This document shows, in pieces, positions 34,956 to 44,113 of a stretch of DNA of 64,000 bases (within the stretch, counting starts at the first letter, position 1; each line of letters begins with the position of its first letter). The DNA is taken from contig CAIMUF010000074.1 of NCBI GenBank assembly GCA_903844635.1, positions 221,346-285,345 on the forward strand. Reading direction: 5' to 3'. The notes below the pieces were generated by a model. The model was given only the letters and a program-made list of their open reading frames with translations. It did no database searches and was not told the DNA's origin. The position numbers and the translations under genes were made by a program. The stretch comes from an uncultured Sulfuricurvum sp. GTDB lineage: Bacteria; Campylobacterota; Campylobacteria; Campylobacterales; Sulfurimonadaceae.

Positions 34956-36464
34956 TTATACATTTTCATAGGGAGATTGTGTTGTAACGCGTGTATCCAC
35001 AATTGCACGACCGATAGTAAAATGATAAAGGGACTGAAAGCGTTGATCTGTGAGACCCAAAAGAGCATGAAACTCATCATCTAAAAAGCATCCGATACCG
35101 GTTGCACTTAGACCCAATGAAGTGGATTCGAGATAAAGCATCTGTCCGATAGCGCCACACTGATGATAGAGGTTTTTATAGCCTATGGCACTGTGAAGCT
35201 CAAGTGATTGGGCAAATTTACAGATCATCCCAAAACTGAATGCCCCTGCTTTCGCGATTTCTTGATTGCACGAAATTCTTTGCGCGACGCCACGATAATC
35301 ACCAAGCTGCAGTAAATACAGACCATTGTTGCAGTTTTCCCAAACAAACGTTGCGTCCATAGATTCTTTCATGGCTTCCAAATCGTCACTATTTCGGATA
35401 AAGGCATAAAGACCTTTTGACAGACCCTCAACACGATGAACAAACATCATAAAATGGACATCGCTCGTTTCATTGCAAAATAAGGATGAGTCGAGTATCT
35501 GCCGAAACTGTGTTTCAGTTATTGCAGAGCCGTCCATTGCTTGGGCGCTTCGTCGTTTGAGAATAATTTCTCCGGCACTTTTTGAGGGCGGGGGTGTGCG
35601 ACGCTGCGTTTGAAGGGGAGATGTAATCGGATAGATGCCTTGGGTGGCTTCTTCGATAATTTTCAAAATAGGCCAATCATGATGAGAGGGACTTAAGAGA
35701 TTGGCTCTGGTTGGAAGCTTGGGCGTTGAGGGTAAGATCAAGGCTTCTTTAGAAATACAAATACGTAAAAGCATATCGGGACTTTCGCACTCATGCTGAT
35801 CAAAGCGTTCAAGCTGATCAAGACCGCAAAGAGAGGCTATCTCAGTACTATCAACACTTTGAATCTGACACTCCCATCCGAGCATTGCGGCAGCTGTTTT
35901 GATCGCTTGATACGCATGTCCCGCATCGAGTTGGCAATATCGCCAAGAGCGTTCTCCATATTTCCAGGCTTCTCTCCAGATAATAGAACTAAGCGCTATC
36001 AGAAACGTCCCTTCTGGAAGCTTTTCGTCATAGGTGTGAAGCAGTTCCAGAGCATGCTCACGCGGGGCATAATGGCTAAGAGTACTATGAGAACTGATCC
36101 CCTCAATCGCAGGTGCAATAACATAACATTCCGTAGGTTGAAGATTCCCGCTGCTGGCATTACAGCGAAGCGCCCATGAAGAACCGCCTTGGCTTTTAAT
36201 CGCCGCCAGTCCCAGTGAATAGCGCAAGAGCTGAGAAAGTGATTCACGGCATAACGGTGCGGTTGGAAGTGCATTCGGTTCAAAAAGAAGATGATACGGA
36301 GGTGTAACATCTACGTGCGAAAGGGCAATGAGAGGAGCTTCTTCATAGCGGCGAAAAGGGTCTGCCTGTGTTGCCCAGTCCATATAGCCTAGACTTGCAG
36401 CATAGCGTTGCGGTCGGTGTTTGGTAGAATCATGATAAGTGAGGGAGGTGGTTATGTTTTTCAT
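34956..36464 (-). CDS. SagB/ThcOx-type oxidoreductase with two tandem nitroreductase-like domains
   Basis: The start is taken at 36464 (MKNITTSLTY). The 502-aa protein has a first nitroreductase-like region (about 50-265: LLRYSLGLAAIK, CNASSGNLQPTECYVIAP, AGHAYQAIKTAAAMLGW) and a second (about 295-495: EIILKRRSAQAMDG, QCGAIGQMLYLESTSLGLSATGIGCF, YHFTIGRAI). SagB-type enzymes bind FMN and oxidise azolines in modified peptides, but stand-alone versions are widespread with unknown substrates. No precursor peptide or cyclodehydratase gene was seen near it. A TATAAT lies 7 bases before the ATG, so the message could be leaderless. Confidence 0.85.
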   Translation of the reverse strand: MKNITTSLTYHDSTKHRPQRYAASLGYMDWATQADPFRRYEEAPLIALSHVDVTPPYHLLFEPNALPTAPLCRESLSQLLRYSLGLAAIKSQGGSSWALRCNASSGNLQPTECYVIAPAIEGISSHSTLSHYAPREHALELLHTYDEKLPEGTFLIALSSIIWREAWKYGERSWRYCQLDAGHAYQAIKTAAAMLGWECQIQSVDSTEIASLCGLDQLERFDQHECESPDMLLRICISKEALILPSTPKLPTRANLLSPSHHDWPILKIIEEATQGIYPITSPLQTQRRTPPPSKSAGEIILKRRSAQAMDGSAITETQFRQILDSSLFCNETSDVHFMMFVHRVEGLSKGLYAFIRNSDDLEAMKESMDATFVWENCNNGLYLLQLGDYRGVAQRISCNQEIAKAGAFSFGMICKFAQSLELHSAIGYKNLYHQCGAIGQMLYLESTSLGLSATGIGCFLDDEFHALLGLTDQRFQSLYHFTIGRAIVDTRVTTQSPYENV

Positions 36465-36486
36465 TCGGTGATTATAGGCAGAGGGG

Positions 36487-37782
36487 TTAAAATTCCCCTT
36501 TTGGTCTGTTTTGATTGATTTGACGTAAGAGTTCTTGAAGCATTTGATCGTGGAAAGGGGATGCCTCAAAAGGAATATTTTTTAAATCAGAGGTAAAAGT
36601 TCCCGAATAATGGCGTTCTTTGGGGGATAGTATCAATTTAACATTGGAATCAAATGTCATATCCGGCTGAGTAATGCCGTAATCATGCTTGAGAATACTA
36701 GGTTTGGTTCGAGCTTTTTGAATCGCCAAAGAGAGTATTGTATTGGAAAAATTCGAATTAACTGAGGCATTCAGTGTTCCGGTTAAGGGAGAGGGGAGGG
36801 ACAATAGGGTGAAAAGTGAGGGGATATCGGCGTGTTTGATCTCCAGTTTCAGTTTGCTGGGACGCAATTTATGGAGGGTTAATTGGGTATCAATGTCTCC
36901 TTTTACTACTTTGGCATGGGCGTTTACTGTAAGCTGGTACTGCGAACCCTCCAATGTAGTAACCCCTGAGGCACTTGTTCGAAGCGGATAGTAGACAAAT
37001 TGCTCTAAGATCCCTAACTCATCAACGTGAGCTTTGATAGTGGCATTGATCTTAAACGGTTGGATTTTTCCATTTTTATCTGCAAGGAGTGACCAGAAAT
37101 CAAAACTTTCATTGTCCTCTTCCATAATCGGGGAAGGTTTAAAGATGTGTGTTGTGGCGATGATTTTTCCTGTTGCATTAATATCACGTCGTACCATTCC
37201 GCTTACCTGTAAATTTCCATTTATAAGGGTGTTACTTTCATGGGGATATTCGAGAACATCCATAAGCTCCTGATAGCGAATATCGTGCAGGGCGAGAGTG
37301 AGTGTGTTGGGCTTCATCACAAGAAGCTTTGAGTTAAACGTCATGCTTCCTGAGAAGAGATGAGCGCTTCCGTTGAGATCGAGATTGGAATAGGAACCTT
37401 TGAGTAAGCCTGAAAGTTCTATCGGAAATTTTGCGATATTCATTCCCTCTGCTACAGAGAGATTGGCATCAAAATGAGCATTAATATAAGGAGGAAGCGC
37501 TAGATAACTTCCTTCGATGTGAACACGGTTTTTTGATTTATCACTCAGTCTAAGTTCAAAATGAGTGAGTGTGAGTCTAAAAGAGGTGAGAGTGACCGGT
37601 TGTCCTAATGCTGATTCAATCTGATTTTGGATGATAGGGGCGATTTGACGATTTCCCCATGGGGTGAACAAAAGTGTAGAGATGATTAAAATAAGCGCTA
37701 TGATGATGAGTATCACAAGGGTAATAACTCGAATTTTATCCGAGTGGGCAGGTTCACTTAACGGCTGATCAACAGTATCCAC
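36487..37782 (-). CDS. AsmA/TamB-like periplasmic membrane-anchored protein
   Basis: This 431-aa protein has one N-terminal TM (about 18-42, VITLVILIIIALILIISTLLF) and a long periplasmic beta-rich part. The opening TPWGNRQIAPIIQNQIESALGQPVTLTSF is characteristic of AsmA/DUF748-like proteins, which shuttle or bridge phospholipids to the outer membrane. There are repeats of strands such as LDLNGSAHLFSGSMTFNSKL. The ATG at 37782 overlaps the DASS transporter gene end by 25 bp, so translation is probably coupled. The family assignment is by fold pattern and not certain. Confidence 0.7.
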   Translation of the reverse strand: MDTVDQPLSEPAHSDKIRVITLVILIIIALILIISTLLFTPWGNRQIAPIIQNQIESALGQPVTLTSFRLTLTHFELRLSDKSKNRVHIEGSYLALPPYINAHFDANLSVAEGMNIAKFPIELSGLLKGSYSNLDLNGSAHLFSGSMTFNSKLLVMKPNTLTLALHDIRYQELMDVLEYPHESNTLINGNLQVSGMVRRDINATGKIIATTHIFKPSPIMEEDNESFDFWSLLADKNGKIQPFKINATIKAHVDELGILEQFVYYPLRTSASGVTTLEGSQYQLTVNAHAKVVKGDIDTQLTLHKLRPSKLKLEIKHADIPSLFTLLSLPSPLTGTLNASVNSNFSNTILSLAIQKARTKPSILKHDYGITQPDMTFDSNVKLILSPKERHYSGTFTSDLKNIPFEASPFHDQMLQELLRQINQNRPKGEF

Positions 37783-39164
37783 GGTGTTCCTATTCCTAAA
37801 AAGATGATGAGGTTGAGCAATGTAACAGCTCCCCCATAAATATAAATTTCACGTGCGGTAATGTAGCCGGAACTCAGATAAATCGCATTACTCGATGAAC
37901 CTTGCGGAGTTATGGTCGCGTTGAAATTCGTAGCAAATAATAACATCATTGTCATTAACTCTCCGGGAACTCCTGCCGCGATACCTACCGAGAGAAAGAT
38001 TCCAAAAAGAGCTAGCAGATGAGCACTTTGAGAGACAAAAAGGTAATGAATTAGAACATAGATGATGATGAGTAAAAGATAAACACTCATCCAGGAAAGT
38101 CCCGTCAAATAGAGGGTAAAATGGTTCGCTACAGCACTCATAAATCCTTGTTGAGCCAGTTGGGTACTCAAAGCAAAGAGAATGGCAAACCAAATTAGAG
38201 TACTGAGCGCTTCGCCCTGCGCTTTAAAATCTTCTATTCCAAACACACGTGTTGCCATCAGTACTCCAAGTCCTCCGAACGCAACGGCGGTTTTATCAAT
38301 GGGAAAGATTCCTGAAAGAGACCAAAAGATCAGCATCCCCAAAAAGACCGCACCCGTAATCCACTCATTTCGGCTAATACGTCCCATAGTGATAAGGGCA
38401 TCTTTCGCCATTTTTGGTGCATCGGGAGTATCACGAAGTTCGGGTGGGTAGATGCGATACAGTACCCATGGAATGAGGGCAAAAGCTGTGAGAGTTGGAG
38501 CCAGTGCAAAAAGAAGCCATGAAATAAAGGTGATATGAATTCCCATTGTAGCTGCGATTCCTACACCGATAGGATTGACCGCCATAGCAGTGAGCCAAAG
38601 TCCTGAAGAGATTGTAAGTCCTGCCATCGATGTCATCATGAGATAGCTTCCTGCTTTTCTCTGTGTATGGTCGCCTACTTTTGAACCGCAATCGTGCGCG
38701 AGGCCATAGACGATAGGATAGAGGACTCCTGAGCGAGCAGTGTTACTGGGAAATGCAGGAGCGAGGAATATATCAGTGGCGATAACGCTGTATCCCAATC
38801 CCAGTGTCGAATGACCGAAGCGACGGATAATATGGAGTGAGAGTCGTTTCCCAAGACCTGATTTATGGACAGCATGAGAGACCAAAAAAGCGGCAACGAT
38901 AAGAAGTATAAAACTTTCAGAGAATCCTGCGTATGCTTTAGCCGGTTCTATTACGCCCGAGAGGACACTGATGGAGAGTGCAATAATAGAGGCGGTGATG
39001 ATGGGAAGAAGGTTAAATAAAATCGCCAAAATGGTAGAAATAAAGATGGTAAAGAGTATCCATGCTTGCTGGGTGATTCCTAAAGGGGGCGGAGTAAAAT
39101 AAAGGTATGCAGCAAAAAGTAAAAGAGCAACTGTACTTATAAAGCGTTTTAGAGACATATCCAT
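37758..39164 (-). CDS. DASS-family (SLC13-type) anion:sodium symporter or antiporter
   Basis: This 468-aa membrane transporter has about 12 hydrophobic segments and the family patterns WILFTIFISTILAIL, SESFILLIVAAFLVSHAVHKSGLG, APAFPSNTARSGVLYPI, AVNPIGVGIAATM and a C-terminal TPQGSSSNAIYLSSGYI. In the family the two Ser-Asn-Thr-type hairpins bind the dicarboxylate and cations; both (SNTA, SSNA) are seen here. The substrate is likely a dicarboxylate such as succinate, malate or citrate. The start is placed at 39164 (MDMSLKRF), with weak ribosome-binding site; upstream residues are unlike the family. Confidence 0.9.
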   Translation of the reverse strand: MDMSLKRFISTVALLLFAAYLYFTPPPLGITQQAWILFTIFISTILAILFNLLPIITASIIALSISVLSGVIEPAKAYAGFSESFILLIVAAFLVSHAVHKSGLGKRLSLHIIRRFGHSTLGLGYSVIATDIFLAPAFPSNTARSGVLYPIVYGLAHDCGSKVGDHTQRKAGSYLMMTSMAGLTISSGLWLTAMAVNPIGVGIAATMGIHITFISWLLFALAPTLTAFALIPWVLYRIYPPELRDTPDAPKMAKDALITMGRISRNEWITGAVFLGMLIFWSLSGIFPIDKTAVAFGGLGVLMATRVFGIEDFKAQGEALSTLIWFAILFALSTQLAQQGFMSAVANHFTLYLTGLSWMSVYLLLIIIYVLIHYLFVSQSAHLLALFGIFLSVGIAAGVPGELMTMMLLFATNFNATITPQGSSSNAIYLSSGYITAREIYIYGGAVTLLNLIIFLGIGTPWILLISR

Positions 39165-39261
39165 GTGTTGTTCTTTTTCTATTATTATATCATTAAGAAG
39201 AGTGGTTTTAGACTTGATATACATAGACTAAACTATTCTTAGTAAAAAATATCATATAGCT

Positions 39262-39292
39262 CTTGACAATGATGGGCTCAATGGTTTATAAT
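39262..39292 (+). promoter_or_regulatory. grpE-dnaK promoter with HAIR-like (HspR) inverted repeat
   Basis: TTGACA at 39263-39268 and TATAAT at 39287-39292 are 18 bp apart, unusually good for a Campylobacterota promoter. CTTGACA (39262-39268) plus N7 plus GCTCAAT (39276-39282) matches the HspR operator CTTGAGT-N7-ACTCAAG at 10 of 14 positions and covers the -35. HspR would repress the heat-shock operon here. No CIRCE element was seen. Confidence 0.65.
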
Positions 39293-39326
39293 AACGCTGG
39301 ATTTCAACAAAGGAGCTTAAAATATT

Positions 39327-39866
39327 ATGTCTACAGAAATAAATGAAGAATTGGTTAGTGAAGAGCAAGTCGTCATAAATGAAGATGAAGTAAGCGTTGC
39401 TGAACCAATGAATGAATTGGAAACCGCTCAAGCTCAATTGGCATCGTTGCATGACAAATATGCGCGTGTACATGCTGATTTTGATAATATCAAAAAGCGT
39501 CTTGAACGTGAAAAGTACAGTGCTCTTGAGTATGCAAACGAAAAATTTGCTAAAGATTTAATTCCGGTAGTTGATTCGCTTTCAATGGCAATCGGCGCTA
39601 CGAGCAGTGAAGCAGATGCAAATGTGTTGCTTGAAAAGCTCAAAGAGGGTGTTGAGTTAACTATGAAGCAACTTCTTAGTGTTCTCGAAAAGCATGGTGT
39701 TACTGCAGTCGATGAGAGCGAGCCGTTTAATCCGGACGTTCACAATGCCGTTTCAAAAGTTGACAGTCCTGATCACGAAAGCGGTGAGATCGTCAATACT
39801 TTTCAAAAAGGTTTTCGATACAAAGAACGAACATTGCGTGATGCAATGGTCGTTATAGCAAACTAA
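39327..39866 (+). CDS. grpE: Nucleotide exchange factor GrpE
   Basis: This 179-aa protein releases ADP from DnaK. It has an acidic disordered N-terminus (about 1-30), a long helix (about 31-100, with QAQLASLHDKYARVHADFDNIKKRLEREK), a four-helix region and the C-terminal beta-wing (HNAVSKVDSPDHESGEIVNTFQKGFRYKERTLRDAMVVI). Length is normal. An AAAGGAG ribosome-binding site precedes the ATG. No hrcA gene lies upstream; the transporter gene is divergent. Confidence 0.96.
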   Translation: MSTEINEELVSEEQVVINEDEVSVAEPMNELETAQAQLASLHDKYARVHADFDNIKKRLEREKYSALEYANEKFAKDLIPVVDSLSMAIGATSSEADANVLLEKLKEGVELTMKQLLSVLEKHGVTAVDESEPFNPDVHNAVSKVDSPDHESGEIVNTFQKGFRYKERTLRDAMVVIAN

Positions 39867-39874
39867 GTAATTTC

Positions 39875-39928
39875 GTCATTCCCGCGAAGGCGGGAATCTA
39901 GCTGGATCCCCGCCTTTGCGGGGATGAC
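39875..39928. repeat. GTCATTCCCG-type double-hairpin repeat, canonical copy
   Basis: GTCATTCCCGCGAAGGCGGG and AATC form the first hairpin, CTAGCTG is the spacer, and GATCCCCGCC with GCGGGGATGAC forms the second. Outer GTCAT and ATGAC can close the whole. It lies between grpE and dnaK and could modulate the ratio of the two messages. Confidence 0.9.
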
Positions 39929-39957
39929 AAAGAAAAAAATAAAATTAAGGAAATAAA

Positions 39958-41832
39958 ATGTCAAAAGTAATTGGAATCGATTTAGGAACTACAAATTCAT
40001 GTGTTGCTGTCTATGAGGGCGGCGAAGCGAAAATTATCCCTAATAAAGAGGGTAAAAATACAACTCCATCCGTAGTTGCATTTACGGATAAAGGGGAAAT
40101 CCTTGTAGGAGATCCTGCTAAACGTCAGGCGATCACAAACCCGGATAAAACGATTTACTCTGTAAAACGTATCATGGGTCTTTTGATGAACGAAGAAAAA
40201 GCGAAAGAAGCACACGACAAAGTTACTTATAAAATCGTTGATAAAAACGGTATGGCTGCGGTTGACGTAGCGGGTAAAGTGTACACGCCACAAGAGATTT
40301 CAGCGAAAATTCTTTCAAAATTGAAAACGGATGCAGAAGCGTATCTCGGTCAATCGGTTACGGATGCAGTTATCACTGTACCTGCGTATTTTAATGATGC
40401 ACAGCGTAAAGCGACGAAAGAGGCTGGAACCATCGCTGGATTGAACGTTCTTCGTATCATCAACGAGCCAACGGCATCTGCTCTTGCATACGGGTTGGAT
40501 TCAAAAGCGGATGAAAAAGTTCTTGTTTACGATTTGGGCGGCGGAACGTTTGACGTTACGGTTCTTGAAATCTCAGAAGGTACATTTGAAGTTCTTTCAA
40601 CGGATGGTAATGCTTTCTTGGGCGGAGATGACTTCGACAATAAAATCGTAGACTTTTTGGCGAACGAGTTCAAATCAGATCACGGTATTGATTTGAAAGC
40701 AGACAAAATGGCGCTTCAACGTCTTAAAGATGCAGCTGAAAATGCAAAAAAAGAGCTTTCAAGTGCAGAAGAAACTGAAATTAACTTGCCATTTATCACG
40801 GCAGATGCATCAGGACCAAAACACTTGGTAGTCAAGCTTACTCGTGCAAAATTTGAGGGGATGATTGATGACATGATCAAAGAAACGATCAGTCACATCA
40901 AAACTGCAATGAAAGACGCAGGTCTTAGCAAAAACGAGATCAATGAAATCATTATGGTTGGTGGATCAACACGTCTTCCTATCGCACAAAAAATGGTATC
41001 GGACGAGTTCGGCGGAAAAACACTTAACCGTGGAGTCAATCCGGATGAGGTCGTAGCAGCAGGCGCAGCAATCCAAGGTGGAGTTCTTCGTGGAGACGTT
41101 AAAGACGTACTTCTTCTTGACGTTACACCACTTAGTCTAGGGATTGAAACTCTTGGCGGTGTTATGACAAAAATCATTGAAAAAGGGACGACTATTCCTG
41201 TTAAGAAATCACAAGTGTTTTCAACAGCGGAAGATAATCAACCAGCAGTTAGCATTTCAGTAGGTCAAGGTGAGCGTGAGTTTGCTCGTGATAACAAATC
41301 ACTTGGCTTATTCGAGCTTACAGGAATTCCTGCTGCACGACGCGGTGTACCACAAATCGAAGTAACGTTTGACATCGATGCAAACGGTATCTTGACGGTA
41401 TCAGCAAGTGATAAAGGGACAGGTAAATCTCAAGAGATCAAAATCACTGGGTCAAGCGGATTGAGTGACGAAGAGATCAACAAAATGGTTCAAGACGCTG
41501 AAAACCACAAAGCAGAAGATGCAAAACGTAAAGAGATCGTTGATTTACGTAATCAAGCTGATGCGTTGGCAAGCCAAACCGAAAAAAGTCTCGAAGAGAT
41601 GGGTGATAAAATCGACGCATCTGAAAAAGCTGCTATCGAAGAAGCCCTTGCTGAACTAAAAGCTATCCTAAAAGATACGGATGCAACAAAAGAACAAATC
41701 GAAACAGCAACGAAAAAACTAGCTGATGCAAGTCATAAAATGGCAGAGCAAATGTACAAACAAAAAGAAGAAGGTGAAGCCGCACCTGCTTCTAAAAAAG
41801 ATGACGACGTCATCGACGCAGAAATCGAGTAA
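39958..41832 (+). CDS. dnaK: Chaperone protein DnaK (Hsp70)
   Basis: This 624-aa chaperone has the ATPase domain (about 1-385, opening [16 protein letters not shown], with [10 protein letters not shown] and VGGSTRLPI), the inter-domain linker [14 protein letters not shown], the substrate-binding beta domain and a helical lid ending in DDVIDAEIE. Everything expected of a bacterial DnaK is present. It is about 90 bp after grpE, separated by a repeat. dnaJ is not adjacent. It ends with an ATCCCGC/GCGGGAT hairpin 12 bp after the stop. Confidence 0.98.
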   Translation: MSKVIGIDLGTTNSCVAVYEGGEAKIIPNKEGKNTTPSVVAFTDKGEILVGDPAKRQAITNPDKTIYSVKRIMGLLMNEEKAKEAHDKVTYKIVDKNGMAAVDVAGKVYTPQEISAKILSKLKTDAEAYLGQSVTDAVITVPAYFNDAQRKATKEAGTIAGLNVLRIINEPTASALAYGLDSKADEKVLVYDLGGGTFDVTVLEISEGTFEVLSTDGNAFLGGDDFDNKIVDFLANEFKSDHGIDLKADKMALQRLKDAAENAKKELSSAEETEINLPFITADASGPKHLVVKLTRAKFEGMIDDMIKETISHIKTAMKDAGLSKNEINEIIMVGGSTRLPIAQKMVSDEFGGKTLNRGVNPDEVVAAGAAIQGGVLRGDVKDVLLLDVTPLSLGIETLGGVMTKIIEKGTTIPVKKSQVFSTAEDNQPAVSISVGQGEREFARDNKSLGLFELTGIPAARRGVPQIEVTFDIDANGILTVSASDKGTGKSQEIKITGSSGLSDEEINKMVQDAENHKAEDAKRKEIVDLRNQADALASQTEKSLEEMGDKIDASEKAAIEEALAELKAILKDTDATKEQIETATKKLADASHKMAEQMYKQKEEGEAAPASKKDDDVIDAEIE

Positions 41833-41843
41833 TTTTTCCTCCT

Positions 41844-41861
41844 ATCCCGCTTTGGCGGGAT
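41844..41861 (+). terminator. Hairpin after dnaK
   Basis: ATCCCGC and GCGGGAT (41844-41861) form a 7-bp stem with a TTTG loop, 12 bp after the dnaK stop. There is a T-rich tract before it (AATTTTTCC) and some Ts after. The half-stem resembles the core of the GTCATTCCCG repeat family, so the terminator may derive from it. Confidence 0.6.
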
Positions 41862-41993
41862 TCCATCATTCTTCTCTTAATCCATTTCCTTTTCTTCACG
41901 TTTACCATCTCTATGATAAAACTATTTTCTGAAAAACTGATATTGTTTTTATAAGCAAAATATTGTATGATAAAAGAAAAAAAAGAGTACCTC

Positions 41994-43109
41994 ATGTTTA
42001 ATGAACTCCAACAAGAGATTATAATCACCGTAGCCATAGTGGTAGGTATTTTAGTTGTTTACTTTATTTTAAAAAGAAACTCAGTCCCACAGGCTCATAG
42101 TAATGTACCAGAAAAAAATGATAGTCCGGAAGTGTCTATCGAAGAGAAAGTAGAAACTGTTCCAGAAATAAAAGAAGAACTAAAAACAGAGCAACTTTCA
42201 GAAATTTCCTTATATGGAACAGAAGAAGGAGACTTTGGAGTCATAACTCCAACTCCAGAAGATAAAACGTTAACGGATAGAAGAAAAAATGACAAGACAA
42301 TTCAAAAACGATCTGTTCCAGAGCATGGAAAAATTACTAAACAAAATTTTTCTGAATTCGCCGGTGAGAGGATATTGGTTGCAGAAGATAACATCATCAA
42401 CCAAAAAGTTCTTTTAGGTCTTTTGACTGGAAGCGGTATAGAGCTAGTCATGGCTGATGATGGGCAGGAAGCTCTAGATATACTTGAAAATGACACGAAT
42501 TTTTTGATGATTTTAATGGATGCACACATGCCAAGAGTGGATGGTTTTCAAGCAACACGCATTATTCGAGAAAATCCGAAGTACGATCACATTTTAGTAG
42601 TAGCACTTAGTGGAGACACTGCATCGGATGACATACAAAAAATGAAGAATGCAGGAATGTCTGAGCAGTTAGAAAAGCCTCTAAGGATGGAATCTCTATA
42701 CAAAATCATCTATGCGTATACAGGCAAAGAAACTCCTGTAAGCGAGCCTGTAGAAATTGTAATGAGAGAGAATTTAGATGTGGACAAAGGAGTTCAAACA
42801 TGTGGAGGCGATGAGGATTTCTACCGTGAAATCTTATCCGAGTTTATGAGTGATTATGGCAATTCTGCTGACGAGCTAGGAGAACTTTTACGTTCACATA
42901 ATCTTCAAGCTGCTGATGCATTGCTGCTTGATATTATCGGTATAGCTGAAAATATCGGAGCGCACCCGCTCGGTGAAATTGCTTCAAACATGAAACTGGC
43001 TCTCAGTGACACTCACGAACAGAGCTATTTTAGCCTTTTCGACCAGTACAAAGTCCATCTAGATAGATTAAAGCAAGATATTAGAGAGCATCTTATCTGC
43101 ACTAGTTGA
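41994..43109 (+). CDS. Membrane-anchored response regulator receiver protein with degenerate Hpt domain
   Basis: The start is taken at 41994 (MFNELQQEII), with AAGAG 8 bases upstream. The 371-aa protein has one N-terminal TM (about 9-28), an acidic linker (about 30-115), a receiver domain (about 125-245) and an Hpt-like domain (about 265-365). The receiver looks active, with VAEDN near its start, phosphoacceptor Asp in LMDAHMPRVDGF and Lys in LEKPL. The Hpt helix reads LLLDIIGIAENIGA where the usual pattern is HxLKGxAxNIGA, so the phosphorylatable His is replaced. The protein therefore probably receives a signal but does not relay it. No partner kinase lies beside it. Confidence 0.85.
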   Translation: MFNELQQEIIITVAIVVGILVVYFILKRNSVPQAHSNVPEKNDSPEVSIEEKVETVPEIKEELKTEQLSEISLYGTEEGDFGVITPTPEDKTLTDRRKNDKTIQKRSVPEHGKITKQNFSEFAGERILVAEDNIINQKVLLGLLTGSGIELVMADDGQEALDILENDTNFLMILMDAHMPRVDGFQATRIIRENPKYDHILVVALSGDTASDDIQKMKNAGMSEQLEKPLRMESLYKIIYAYTGKETPVSEPVEIVMRENLDVDKGVQTCGGDEDFYREILSEFMSDYGNSADELGELLRSHNLQAADALLLDIIGIAENIGAHPLGEIASNMKLALSDTHEQSYFSLFDQYKVHLDRLKQDIREHLICTS

Positions 43110-43144
43110 ACTAACACTTTTCCCTCTTCTCATTTTGTATTGGC

Positions 43145-43150
43145 TATAAT
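43145..43150 (+). promoter_or_regulatory. Promoter -10 box before the signal-peptide protein gene
   Basis: GGCTATAATATACC contains TATAAT (43145-43150) 28 bp before the start at 43179. A T-rich stretch lies upstream, but no clear -35. Confidence 0.55.
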
Positions 43151-43178
43151 ATACCTTTACTAAATAAAGGGAACTAAT

Positions 43179-44084
43179 TTGTCATTTAATAAATTATTCA
43201 TTATAGTGCTCTTTACATTTCTATCGATTCATACCTATGCAGCCCAATCTAAAGGGTACAAAATTGTTTTGGCATCATTTCCCACATTTGATGAGGCTAA
43301 AGCAAAACTCGCAATTTTAGATAGTCAGCTAGGGGCTGATGAACGTGCTATCCAAGAAAAATATCACTATGAGATCGTAGCACGCTCTTCAGGAAAAGCA
43401 TTTATTCTTGCGATTGAGCCATTAGAGACTAAAGTTATTACCGATCAAGTCATAAAGCAGTTTGGGAATCTTTATCCTGATGCATACAGCAATGGATATT
43501 TTGGTCCGACTGAGGGGGCGCTTGTTTTAGAACATACTCAAATAGCCACTGTTGTTGATGAAGCTAATCGTTCAATTATGCAAAAAGTGGAAAAGCGTCC
43601 TGAAGTAAAGGCAATAGAAGTAAAAAATACTCCAGTTGAAGATGAAGAGAAGAGTGTGTCATTTTGGATTATCATTGCAGGAATTGGTGTTTTAATAGCC
43701 GTACTTTTTAGTGTGTTTAAACGTCGAATTCCCACTCAAGCGCAATCGTCCATAGAGAGTGAGATATCGATAAATAATATAGAAGAAATTGTATTGAAAG
43801 AGGCAGTATTACCAGCCAATGTTCCTGATCCTTCTCCGCTTGAAGCGGTACAAAGTGATATTTTTTATCGTCTCAAAAAGAATATGTTTTTCATAACGAT
43901 TCTAAAAGAGCTTAAAGATGCGGCAGACGCTAAAGATGCTTCTCGTTGTTATGATTTGATGCGTGAGGTATTACTGTATCAGAAAAACTTTCGTAAAAGC
44001 AATGCAATCGCGACGATGGATGAATGGGTTGAGGATAAAAACTTTTCTCAACTTTCTGCTTTTATTAGCAAAGAAATAAATTAA
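43179..44084 (+). CDS. Signal-peptide, single-TM protein of unknown function
   Basis: The start is TTG at 43179 with AAAGGG 6-8 bases before it. The 301-aa protein has a signal peptide (cleavage near TYAAQ), a periplasmic domain (about 22-150) with a YKIVLASFPTFDEAKAKLAIL pattern that resembles SPOR-type peptidoglycan-binding folds, one TM (about 155-176, FWIIIAGIGVLIAVLFSVF) and a cytoplasmic helical tail. I do not recognise the family. It lies between the receiver protein and proA and may be co-expressed with the receiver. The SPOR resemblance is only visual. Confidence 0.65.
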   Translation: MSFNKLFIIVLFTFLSIHTYAAQSKGYKIVLASFPTFDEAKAKLAILDSQLGADERAIQEKYHYEIVARSSGKAFILAIEPLETKVITDQVIKQFGNLYPDAYSNGYFGPTEGALVLEHTQIATVVDEANRSIMQKVEKRPEVKAIEVKNTPVEDEEKSVSFWIIIAGIGVLIAVLFSVFKRRIPTQAQSSIESEISINNIEEIVLKEAVLPANVPDPSPLEAVQSDIFYRLKKNMFFITILKELKDAADAKDASRCYDLMREVLLYQKNFRKSNAIATMDEWVEDKNFSQLSAFISKEIN

Positions 44085-44113
44085 TACGTATACGTAGCAA
44101 CAAGGAAAAATAA

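Noticed and set aside
39225..39326. CIRCE (HrcA) element before grpE
   Set aside because: No TTAGCACTC-N9-GAGTGCTAA-like sequence; the HAIR-like repeat explains the region better.
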